A program made the position numbers and the translations under genes. Shown piece after piece: positions 6,011 through 12,147 of a DNA stretch of 16,158 bases. The DNA is from Dehalococcoidales bacterium (lineage in GTDB: Bacteria > Chloroflexota > Dehalococcoidia > Dehalococcoidales > UBA2162): contig CP070645.1 in assembly GCA_020354275.1 (NCBI GenBank), positions 1,601,276 to 1,617,433 on the forward strand. Direction: 5' to 3'. The notes below the pieces were generated by a model that saw only the letters and a program-made list of their open reading frames with translations, was not told the DNA's origin and ran no database searches. The stretch's first letter is position 1; each line of letters begins with the position of its first letter.

Positions 6011-8770
6011 GTGAGTACCGCTACAATTAACCTGACGATTGACGATCAGCACGTAGTAGCCAGAAGCGGCATGACAGTTCTGGAAGCGACCAAGTCAGCC
6101 GATATATACATACCAACACTGTGCTATCACTCAGCTCTGTCTCCCTATGGTGGCTGCCGTCTCTGTGTTGTTGAGATTGAGAACATGCGTGGCTTTCCTA
6201 CCTCCTGTACAACACCAGCCACTGACGGCATGGTGGTGAAGACGAAGACAGAACAGCTGCGGGATTTCCGCCGGGGCGTCCTGGAGCTCATTCTGACAGA
6301 ACACCCTCACGTTTGCCTTGTCTGCAACCGTAACGACCGCTGCGGGCCTTTCGATATATGCCTGCGCAGCGTGGAGATAACCGAACGATGCGTACTCTGC
6401 CCCAATAACAAACGGTGCGAACTGCAGCAGGTGGTCGAATACATCGGAATAGAAGAGATTACGCTGCCCTATACCTACAAGGAACTGCCGATACATACCA
6501 ACGACCAGTTTTTTGACCGGGATTACAACCTTTGCATTCTCTGTGGCCGCTGCGTCAGGGTTTGCCAGGATGTGAGGGGAGCCGGGACAATTGCCTTCAC
6601 CTCACGGGGCTCGTTAGCACTTGTCGGAACCGCCTTTGACCAATCCCTACAAGACGCAGGCTGCCAGTTCTGCGGGGCCTGCATCGATGCCTGCCCCACC
6701 GGCGCCTTAATGGAAAAGAAAGTCAAATGGCAGGGAGCAGCAGAACGAGAGGTGCTCAGCACCTGCCCCTACTGCGGGGTAGGCTGTCAGCTCAAATTAC
6801 AACTAAAAGATGACAAGATATTTGAGGTGATTCCCCAGCAGGAAAACGAGGTTAACCGGGGGCAGGCTTGTGTGAAGGGCCGTTTCAGTATCCCTGAGTT
6901 TGTCTACCACCCCGAACGCCTGACCACTCCCCTAGTGAAACGGGACGGTAAATTAATCGAAGCAACCTGGGAAGAAGCTCTGGAAGCCGCCAGTAAGCTG
7001 GCCAACTACAAGCAGGATGAGGTAGCCGTCGTCTCCTCAGCCAAGTGCACCAACGAGGATAACTACGTTGCCCAGAAACTGGGACGTGCCGTACTAGGCA
7101 CCAATAATATTGACCATTGTGCCCGTCTCTGTCATTCTCCCACCGTGGCCGGTCTGGCCGCAGCCTTCGGAAGTGGCGCCATGACCAACTCCATCCACGA
7201 TATCGGTGAGGCCGCCTGTATTCTGGCCATCGGCACCAACACCACCGAGACCCACCCGGTAATGGCGCTGGAAATAGTCAGGGCAGTACGCGGGGGCGGC
7301 AAGCTCATCGTCGCCAACCCACGTGATATCGCGCTGGTCCGTTATGCTAATCTCTGGTTGAGGCACCGCCCGGGCTCCGATGTCGCCCTGCTCATGGGAA
7401 TAATGAAGGTGATAGTGGACGAAGGCCTGCTCAACCAGTCCTTTGTTGAGGAACGCTGTGAGAACTTTGATGAATTCAAAGAATCTTTAAGGGCATTCGA
7501 CCTTGATTATGTCGGGCAGATTACCGGTGTGCCCGGCGAACAGATAACAGAGGCCGCCCGTATCTACGCCACCAATTCACCTGCCTCAATCCTCTATTGT
7601 ATGGGCATAACCCAACATTCCCACGGCACCGATAATGTGCTGGCCACAGCCAATCTGGCGATGCTCACCGGTAACATCGGCCAACCCGGCACCGGCGTCA
7701 ATCCCCTGCGTGGTCAGAATAACATTCAGGGCGCCTGCGACATGGCCGCCCTGCCCAATGTGTACCCCGGCTATCAGCAGGTCGCCGACCCGGCCAACCA
7801 GCAGAAATTCGAGACCGCCTGGAATTGCAGCCTCAACCCGACGCCGGGACTGACCCTCACCGAGATATTTGACTCCGCCCATAAAAAACAGATCAAGGCC
7901 ATCTATCTCATCGGGGAGAACCCGGTACTGAGCGACCCTGACAGCACCCACATCAGGGAGTCTCTGGAAGCACTAGAACTGCTGGTAGTTCAGGACATAT
8001 TCCTCACCGAAACGGCTCAGCTGGCTGATGTCGTCCTGCCGGCTACCAGCTTTGCCGAGAAAGACGGTACCTTCACTAATTCCGAGCGTAGGGTGCAGCG
8101 GGTCAGGCAGGTTATTGAACCCATCGGAAAAGCACTGCCCGACTGGATGATTACCTGCCGTCTTGCCCAGAAAATGGGCGCCAAAGGCTTTGACTTTGAC
8201 ACCCCGTCTCAAATCCTCGAAGAGATTACTGAGCTGACACCCAGCTACGGCGGTATCACCTATAGCCGCCTAGAGAATGGCGGTCTGCAATGGCCCTGCC
8301 CCCTAGAAGACCACCCGGGAACACCCATCCTGCATACAGAACTGTTTACCCGCGGGAAAGGCCATTTCACGCCCCTTGAGTACAAACCGCCGATAGAACT
8401 CCCTGATACCCAGTACCCCCTGACCCTGACCACCAAACGGAGCCTGTTCCACTTCCACACCGGCACCATGACCCGAAAGGTAAAGGGGCTCAATAATATC
8501 CTTTCCGAAGAGCTAGTGGAAATCAATCCCGCCGATGCCTCTTCCCTTAACATTACCGATGACGATATGGTCAAGGTCACCTCACGCCGCGGCCAGGTAA
8601 CGGCCAGGGCCCGGGTAACCGAAGCCACACCGGCCGGCGTAGTCTCGATGGACTTCCATTTCGCCGAAAGCCCGGTCAACGTACTCACCAACCCGGCGAT
8701 TGACCCGGTGGCCAAAATACCGGAATTCAAGGTCTGCGCCGTCAGGGTGGAGAAGAACGGCAGTAAATAA
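6011..8770 (+). CDS. fdhA: Formate dehydrogenase catalytic subunit with NuoG-like Fe-S arm (Cys form)
   Basis: A 919-residue molybdenum/tungsten bis-MGD enzyme that oxidises formate to CO2 or runs in reverse. Order: a [2Fe-2S] ferredoxin domain (C38, C49, C52, C66); a NuoG-type His-Cys cluster site H98-x3-C102-x2-C105-x5-C111; a second Cys block C117, C127, C130, C136; and two [4Fe-4S] ferredoxin motifs (C175, C178, C181, C185; C218, C221, C224, C228). Next come the bis-MGD Fe4S4 site C252-x2-C255-x3-C259-x27-C287, the Mo/W ligand C374 with H375 in CARLCHSPTVAGL, and a C-terminal dinucleotide-binding domain starting near HFHTGTMTRKVKGL. The metal ligand is Cys, so no selenocysteine machinery is needed. 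Start: GTG at 6011 with GGAGGAG 6 nt before. There is no signal peptide, so it is cytoplasmic. With NuoE and NuoF-GltD it forms an NAD(P)-linked complex. Other members of the superfamily are possible, but the CH pair and C terminus favour formate dehydrogenase. Confidence 0.93.
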   Translation: MSTATINLTIDDQHVVARSGMTVLEATKSADIYIPTLCYHSALSPYGGCRLCVVEIENMRGFPTSCTTPATDGMVVKTKTEQLRDFRRGVLELILTEHPHVCLVCNRNDRCGPFDICLRSVEITERCVLCPNNKRCELQQVVEYIGIEEITLPYTYKELPIHTNDQFFDRDYNLCILCGRCVRVCQDVRGAGTIAFTSRGSLALVGTAFDQSLQDAGCQFCGACIDACPTGALMEKKVKWQGAAEREVLSTCPYCGVGCQLKLQLKDDKIFEVIPQQENEVNRGQACVKGRFSIPEFVYHPERLTTPLVKRDGKLIEATWEEALEAASKLANYKQDEVAVVSSAKCTNEDNYVAQKLGRAVLGTNNIDHCARLCHSPTVAGLAAAFGSGAMTNSIHDIGEAACILAIGTNTTETHPVMALEIVRAVRGGGKLIVANPRDIALVRYANLWLRHRPGSDVALLMGIMKVIVDEGLLNQSFVEERCENFDEFKESLRAFDLDYVGQITGVPGEQITEAARIYATNSPASILYCMGITQHSHGTDNVLATANLAMLTGNIGQPGTGVNPLRGQNNIQGACDMAALPNVYPGYQQVADPANQQKFETAWNCSLNPTPGLTLTEIFDSAHKKQIKAIYLIGENPVLSDPDSTHIRESLEALELLVVQDIFLTETAQLADVVLPATSFAEKDGTFTNSERRVQRVRQVIEPIGKALPDWMITCRLAQKMGAKGFDFDTPSQILEEITELTPSYGGITYSRLENGGLQWPCPLEDHPGTPILHTELFTRGKGHFTPLEYKPPIELPDTQYPLTLTTKRSLFHFHTGTMTRKVKGLNNILSEELVEINPADASSLNITDDDMVKVTSRRGQVTARARVTEATPAGVVSMDFHFAESPVNVLTNPAIDPVAKIPEFKVCAVRVEKNGSK

Positions 8771-8814
8771 GCACTAAAACACTGCTGCCAGACGGTATTT
8801 AATGGGATGGGGCT

Positions 8815-9570
8815 TCAATATGTTTCCAGCAACCCTCTCAATGTTACGGCGTTTCTGATGGCAAAGGCCTCGGCATCATTATTAAAATATACATAGACTG
8901 CTTCCAGACCGTCGGCCAGTTCTTTCAGACTTTCCGCCCAGCCGGACAGCTCACCATCGGAATAGCAGCCTGCATAGAGCTCTTCACTGCCATGGAAACG
9001 GATATAGGCGAAACCGGCCGTGGCCACCAGAGGACAGCTCACCCCGGGCATATCAAATACGCAAAACCCGGTATTATGCTGGTGTAATATATCGAAAACG
9101 GGCTCCACCAGCCAGGAACCGTGGCGGAACTCGATAACATGCCTTAGTCCCGGAGGCAGGCCGGATAGGAAGGCCTTCAAGACCTCATCGTTCCGGCGCA
9201 TGTTAGGCGGCAGCTGGTACAGCAGCGAGCCCAGCTTCTCCTTCAGACCCTTAGCCCTAGTAACAAACCTGTCCACCGCTTCCCCGCTATCCTTGAGCCT
9301 TTTGATATGGGTGATATAGCGGCTGACCTTCACAGAGAAAACAAAACCGTCTGGTGATGATTCGTACCAGCTGGCGAAGGCCTTCTCCGAGGGCAAGCGG
9401 TAAAAGCTGTTGTTAAGCTCAACAGTGTTGAAACAACCGGCGTAGTGCCTGAGCCAGCCTGCCCTGGGCAGTTTTTCAGGGTAGAACCGACCCCGCCAGT
9501 GCTCATAGTGCCAGCCGGATGTTCCGATATAGTACTGTGGAGAATGCCCTGAAGCCCCGCTTTTTCCCAT
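8815..9570 (-). CDS. DUF72 (YecE-like) TIM-barrel protein
   Basis: A 251-residue DUF72 protein (COG1801), a family with a TIM-barrel fold and no settled biochemical function. Diagnostic segments are the N-terminal YYIGTSGWHYEHWRGRFYP, FNTVELNNSFYRLPS, FVFSVKVSRYITH, LGSLLYQLPPN, HVIEFRHGSW and the C-terminal VYVYFNNDAEAFAIRNA. The length is normal. ATG 9570 is preferred; a TTG three bases upstream also lies in frame. There is no clear Shine-Dalgarno sequence, but an extended -10 promoter sits only 7 nt upstream, so translation may be leaderless. The gene is transcribed alone, convergent with fdhA (44 nt apart) and divergent from the erm leader. I see no strong terminator in 8771-8814. Confidence 0.9.
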   Translation of the reverse strand: MGKSGASGHSPQYYIGTSGWHYEHWRGRFYPEKLPRAGWLRHYAGCFNTVELNNSFYRLPSEKAFASWYESSPDGFVFSVKVSRYITHIKRLKDSGEAVDRFVTRAKGLKEKLGSLLYQLPPNMRRNDEVLKAFLSGLPPGLRHVIEFRHGSWLVEPVFDILHQHNTGFCVFDMPGVSCPLVATAGFAYIRFHGSEELYAGCYSDGELSGWAESLKELADGLEAVYVYFNNDAEAFAIRNAVTLRGLLETY

Positions 9571-9577
9571 CAACCCG

Positions 9578-9586
9578 ATTATAGCA
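9578..9586 (-). promoter_or_regulatory. Extended -10 promoter of the DUF72 gene, probably leaderless
   Basis: On the minus strand TGC-TATAAT (9586-9578) is a perfect extended -10 element (TGn plus TATAAT). The usual start point, 7 nt after the hexamer, falls at about 9571, one base before the ATG at 9570. No -35 box is visible at 16-18 nt. The lack of a ribosome site agrees with a leaderless mRNA. Confidence 0.6.
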
Positions 9587-9626
9587 CTACCTGCCTAGAA
9601 ATAGGCCCCAAAATCCAAATACTGGT

Positions 9627-9656
9627 TTTACATCTTAATATGTGATAGACTATGCT
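9627..9656 (+). promoter_or_regulatory. Candidate promoter of the erm leader transcript
   Basis: TTTACA (9627-9632, five of six to consensus) is followed after 18 nt by TATGCT (9651-9656, four of six). An overlapping alternative is the extended -10 TGA-TAGACT (9643-9651) without a -35. Either starts transcription at about 9658-9663, some 30 nt before the leader ORF and about 350 nt before erm. Confidence 0.45.
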
Positions 9657-9691
9657 AAATCGAGCCACAAGTCAGGGAAAAGGGGACCACA

Positions 9692-9730
9692 TTGTTCACT
9701 GGCATGAAAAAGAGAGCTACCGCTAAATAG
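9692..9730 (+). CDS. Putative 12-aa leader peptide of erm (MFTGMKKRATAK)
   Basis: The frame TTG-TTC-ACT-GGC-ATG-AAA-AAG-AGA-GCT-ACC-GCT-AAA-TAG encodes MFTGMKKRATAK. GGGG of AGGGGA (9681-9686) ends 6 nt before the TTG; the internal ATG at 9704 is too far from it, so the TTG is the likelier start. Lys6-Lys7-Arg8 is a '+X+' motif (basic, any, basic), the sequence class at which macrolide-bound ribosomes stall. The known ErmDL leader MTHSMRLR has its Arg-Leu-Arg at the same residues 6-8, also after Met5. The stop lies 4 nt before the first hairpin. The ORF is too short for coding statistics, so the call rests on its position, ribosome site and motif. It is inferred, not proved. Confidence 0.5.
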   Translation: MFTGMKKRATAK

Positions 9731-9734
9731 AACC

Positions 9735-9760
9735 CCGGCAGCACTGCCCGGAAACGGCAG
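9735..9760 (+). promoter_or_regulatory. Two mutually exclusive hairpins in the erm leader
   Basis: Strand 1 CCGGCA (9735-9740) can pair with strand 2 TGCCCGG (9745-9751, one bulged C) around the loop GCAC. Strand 2 CTGCCCG (9744-9750) can instead pair with strand 3 CGGCAG (9755-9760), again with one bulged C, closing a GAAA tetraloop of the stable GNRA class. The two folds share strand 2 and cannot coexist. They start 5 nt after the leader-peptide stop, so a ribosome reaching the stop would cover strand 1. There is no U-run, so control would be translational. Confidence 0.5.
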
Positions 9761-9887
9761 GCAACTGTATAACAGCCGAATCTTGATATACGCCGTCAGG
9801 GAATATCTCTTTATGCTACGTTGGACTACCCCGTTGCACCTTACCCCCTATCAACACCGCAGATATTGTCCACCCGGTTTTGAGACC

Positions 9888-9897
9888 AGTGCCTGTC
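9888..9897 (+). promoter_or_regulatory. Candidate anti-Shine-Dalgarno segment of the erm leader
   Basis: AGTG-CCTGTC (9888-9897) can pair with CACT (10010-10013) and GGCAGG (10000-10005), leaving TGAG bulged, and so partly hide the erm ribosome site. The overlapping segment 9890-9897 can also pair with GGCAGGCA at 9756-9763 in eight contiguous pairs, one of them G-U. GGCAGG is thus present twice, once as a possible decoy in hairpin strand 3. Found by eye; energies not computed. Confidence 0.35.
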
Positions 9898-10013
9898 CTT
9901 AGACCCGGAATTACTTTTCAACCTCACCTTTACACCCTGGACAAACTGGAAAATAGTGCTACCGAGGGTTGGAATCACCCACACAAATCAATCCAGCTAG
10001 GCAGGTGAGCACT

Positions 10014-10898
10014 ATGACACATAATAAAGGTAATTTCGCTATAAAACACTCCCAGAACGAGATAGTAAATAAACATCTGATACAGAGACTGGTCAATCAA
10101 TCAAGTATCACGGAGGGCGACCTGGTATACGATATCGGCACCGGTTCCGGCGCAATCAGTAAGGCACTATTGGATAAAGGTGCCAGGGTGGTTGCTTTTG
10201 AAAAGGATAAGAGCCTATACCTGAAATGCCGGCAGAAGCTCATAAACCAGGACAGATTTGAAATATACTTAATGGACTTCTTGATATGGCAATTCCCGCA
10301 ACATCAAAAATATAAAGTCTTTTCCAATATCCCCTTCTTCCGTACGGCTGATATCGTCAATAAGCTGCTTCTCAACAAAGAGCCGCCGGAAGACTGTTAC
10401 CTGATTGTCCAGAAAGAAGCCGCCGAGAAGTATACCGGTATCCCTGATGAAACACTGGCATCGTTGCTTATCAAACCGTTATTCTGGATCGACATCATAT
10501 ACCGTTTTCAGAGAAACGACTTCCATCCGGCACCATCAGTCGATGTTGTCCTGTTACAAATAGAAAAACGAAAATGCCAGCTGGTTCCTGATAAGCATTA
10601 CGGCCTGTATAAAGACTTCATCGTCTTCTGCCGGGAAGGGTCAAACAGAACGGTCAAGAAATCATTAAAAGAACTATTCACTTGCCATCAACTGAAACAA
10701 CTATCAGATTCATTGGATATTGATTACCGAGTCAGCCCGGCTGATTTGAATTTCACGCAATACCTGTGTCTTTTCCAGTTCTACCTGGAACACAACCTGA
10801 GTAATAAAACAGTAATCCGTGGAGCCGAAGCCAGGTTACGTAAACATCAAACGGGTATAGTGAAAACCCATAGAACCAGGAAGAGGGCACGGAACTGA
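10014..10898 (+). CDS. erm: Erm-family 23S rRNA adenine N6-methyltransferase
   Basis: A 294-residue Erm-type methyltransferase. The family methylates A2058 of 23S rRNA and gives macrolide-lincosamide-streptogramin B resistance. Motifs: KHSQNEI (11-17, the Erm form of the N-terminal SQN motif), SAM motif I DIGTGSG (40-46), acidic E63, D88, catalytic motif IV NIPF (105-108) and FHPAPSVDVVLLQI further on. These favour Erm over the housekeeping KsgA/RsmA, which has NLPY and a different C-terminal domain. The C terminus is extended by a strongly basic tail ending in THRTRKRARN, longer than in ErmC-type enzymes. Start: ATG 10014 with AGGTGA (10003-10008) 5 nt before; the in-frame TTG at 9969 has no spaced ribosome site. 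No transposase or resistance cassette flanks it, so it looks resident. It is likely controlled by the leader upstream. The substrate is inferred from family. Confidence 0.88.
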   Translation: MTHNKGNFAIKHSQNEIVNKHLIQRLVNQSSITEGDLVYDIGTGSGAISKALLDKGARVVAFEKDKSLYLKCRQKLINQDRFEIYLMDFLIWQFPQHQKYKVFSNIPFFRTADIVNKLLLNKEPPEDCYLIVQKEAAEKYTGIPDETLASLLIKPLFWIDIIYRFQRNDFHPAPSVDVVLLQIEKRKCQLVPDKHYGLYKDFIVFCREGSNRTVKKSLKELFTCHQLKQLSDSLDIDYRVSPADLNFTQYLCLFQFYLEHNLSNKTVIRGAEARLRKHQTGIVKTHRTRKRARN

Positions 10899-10943
10899 CC
10901 GGACTATGGTAAATAACCCAATCTGGCCTTACGCCTTATTGTG

Positions 10944-10952
10944 TGATAGAAT
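10944..10952 (+). promoter_or_regulatory. Extended -10 promoter of the small basic protein gene
   Basis: TGA-TAGAAT (10944-10952) is an extended -10 element. Transcription would start near 10959, about 32 nt before the ATG at 10991, leaving room for the AAAAGGA ribosome site. An alternative reading is TTGTGT (10939-10944), a 17-nt spacer and TATTCT (10962-10967). Confidence 0.4.
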
Positions 10953-10990
10953 GGATAACTGTATTCTCAGAACCAGAAAAGGAACCAATT

Positions 10991-11110
10991 ATGACTGATA
11001 AACCGCTCCCCGACCTGGCAACATTTATTGAAAACGTCAATAAGAAGGACAAAGCAAAGGGCAAGAAAATCCGTTTCGGTTTTACCAAGCGGAAACGGAA
11101 ACGCGGTTAA
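10991..11110 (+). CDS. Small very basic protein, 39 aa, function unknown
   Basis: The ATG at 10991 opens a 39-codon frame ending with TAA at 11108-11110. AAAAGGA (10977-10983) lies 7 nt before the start, and a promoter-like element lies before that. The product begins with an acidic-to-neutral MTDKPLPDLATFIENVN. It then becomes extremely basic, ending in FGFTKRKRKRG, with 14 Lys/Arg among the last 22 residues. The composition suggests nucleic-acid or ribosome binding, but no family is recognised. It is too short for coding statistics. It follows erm by 92 nt on the same strand and converges on the radical SAM gene 12 nt away. Confidence 0.5.
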   Translation: MTDKPLPDLATFIENVNKKDKAKGKKIRFGFTKRKRKRG

Positions 11111-11140
11111 TAACAGCCAGATTTATCTCAGGGTAACCGC
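11103..11140. repeat. 7-bp inverted repeat spanning two convergent gene ends
   Basis: GCGGTTA (11103-11109) and TAACCGC (11134-11140) are perfect inverted copies 24 nt apart. One arm contains the end of the small-protein gene and the other the end of the radical SAM gene. The pair may form an end-of-transcript stem on both mRNAs, but there is no U-run for classical termination. Confidence 0.35.
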
Positions 11141-12130
11141 ACTCGATCCAAAAGGGTTTCCTTCACGGGTAAAATCGGGGCGGTAATCCTCAGCAGCGCC
11201 CATTTCCTGCACCCAGCCGTTCTCCAGCCCCAGCTCTCCCAGCAGCCGGACAACCTCCCGGTATTCTGCTGCCGTTATCTTCCGGTTAAGGTAGGGAACA
11301 CGCCCGGCCAGATTTGCCGGGAAGTACTGGGACATAATACTTACCGTTACTTCCGGGGAGACCTCGTTAACCAGCCACGTCAATGATTCCCGGCTGCCCG
11401 CTAGCCCTCCGGGGAGTATCAGGTGCCGCACGATCAGCCCCTGCCGTGCCAGCCCGGAGCCGTCAACCACCAGATTACCCACCTGACGGTACATCTCTTT
11501 GATAGCGGCTCGTGAATGTTTGACATAGTCCTTCGCCTGTGATAGTTTCCGGGCCCACCTGTCATCGGCATACCTGATATCAGGTAGATAGATACTTATT
11601 ATGCCGTCAAGCTCCCGCAACGACGGAACAGAATCGTAGCCGCTGCTGTTATAGACTACCGGCAGGCTGAGCCCCATGGGGACAGCTTCCAGCACCGCCC
11701 GCACTATCTGCGGGACGAAGTGTGACGGAGAAACAAGGTTGATATTGTGACAGCCCGCTTCATCCTGGAGATATAGCATCCGCTCCGCCAGGGTATGAAA
11801 GTCCATCTCCCGGTACTGCTGCCCCGAACGGTCCTGGCTTATCTGGTAGTTCTGGCAATAGTGGCATCTCATATTACAGCTGGCCAAGAATACCGTCCCC
11901 GACCCCCGGCTCCCGGAAAGGACCGGCTCCTCCCCGTGGTGAGCACAGACAGCGGCGACCAGCGGCAGACGGCCGGAACGGCAAAACCCCGCCTCTCCGG
12001 CCAGGCGGTTGACCCGGCACTGGCGGGGACATATATCACATGAGGCTAAGCGCGCCTCCAGCCTAACAGCACGTCGCTCAAGCTCGCCAGATTTGAATAG
12101 AGAAACATATCCCGGCTCAGATAACTCCAC
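11123..12130 (-). CDS. PflX-like radical SAM protein (COG1313)
   Basis: A 335-residue radical SAM protein. The cluster motif CNMRCHYC (C85-x3-C89-x2-C92) binds the [4Fe-4S] that cleaves S-adenosylmethionine. An N-terminal Cys group, CDICPRQC (C31, C34, C38) plus GFC (C50), resembles the second metal site of PflX/COG1313 proteins, which relate to pyruvate formate-lyase activases but have no agreed substrate. Further family marks are NLVSPSHF, VYNSSGYD, YLPDIRYAD, LILPGG and MSQYFPA. No glycyl radical enzyme gene is in the window, so an activase role cannot be supported. GTG 12130 is taken as the start because homologues begin close to the YxxLxxSGEL segment; GAGG lies about 10 nt before it, a loose spacing. 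It follows the methyltransferase gene by 17 nt, so the two are probably cotranscribed. Confidence 0.85.
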   Translation of the reverse strand: MELSEPGYVSLFKSGELERRAVRLEARLASCDICPRQCRVNRLAGEAGFCRSGRLPLVAAVCAHHGEEPVLSGSRGSGTVFLASCNMRCHYCQNYQISQDRSGQQYREMDFHTLAERMLYLQDEAGCHNINLVSPSHFVPQIVRAVLEAVPMGLSLPVVYNSSGYDSVPSLRELDGIISIYLPDIRYADDRWARKLSQAKDYVKHSRAAIKEMYRQVGNLVVDGSGLARQGLIVRHLILPGGLAGSRESLTWLVNEVSPEVTVSIMSQYFPANLAGRVPYLNRKITAAEYREVVRLLGELGLENGWVQEMGAAEDYRPDFTREGNPFGSSAVTLR

Positions 12131-12147
12131 CCCGTTCCAACCTCACT

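Larger units (their letters stand above)
9574..10013 (+). other. 440-nt non-coding region: erm leader
   Basis: There is no large gene here. From left to right I see the divergent DUF72 promoter, a plus-strand promoter (9627-9656), a 12-codon leader ORF (9692-9730), two overlapping hairpins (9735-9760) and a low-confidence 29-codon ORF (9813-9902). A segment at 9888-9897 is complementary to the erm ribosome site, which itself lies at 10000-10008. No U-rich intrinsic terminator is visible. The layout is that of a regulated mRNA leader, not of a decayed gene. Confidence 0.6.

Noticed and set aside
8771..8814. Possible terminator between fdhA and the DUF72 gene
   Set aside because: Short complementary bits are present, but there is no stable stem followed by a U-run on either strand.
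9969..10013. 15-residue N-terminal extension of Erm from TTG 9969
   Set aside because: GAGGG directly abuts the TTG without spacing, whereas ATG 10014 has AGGTGA at 5 nt and matches the family start.
10948..10967. Inverted repeat AGAAT/ATTCT upstream of the small basic protein gene, as an operator
   Set aside because: Only five base pairs, AT-rich and partly identical with the -10 element; expected by chance.
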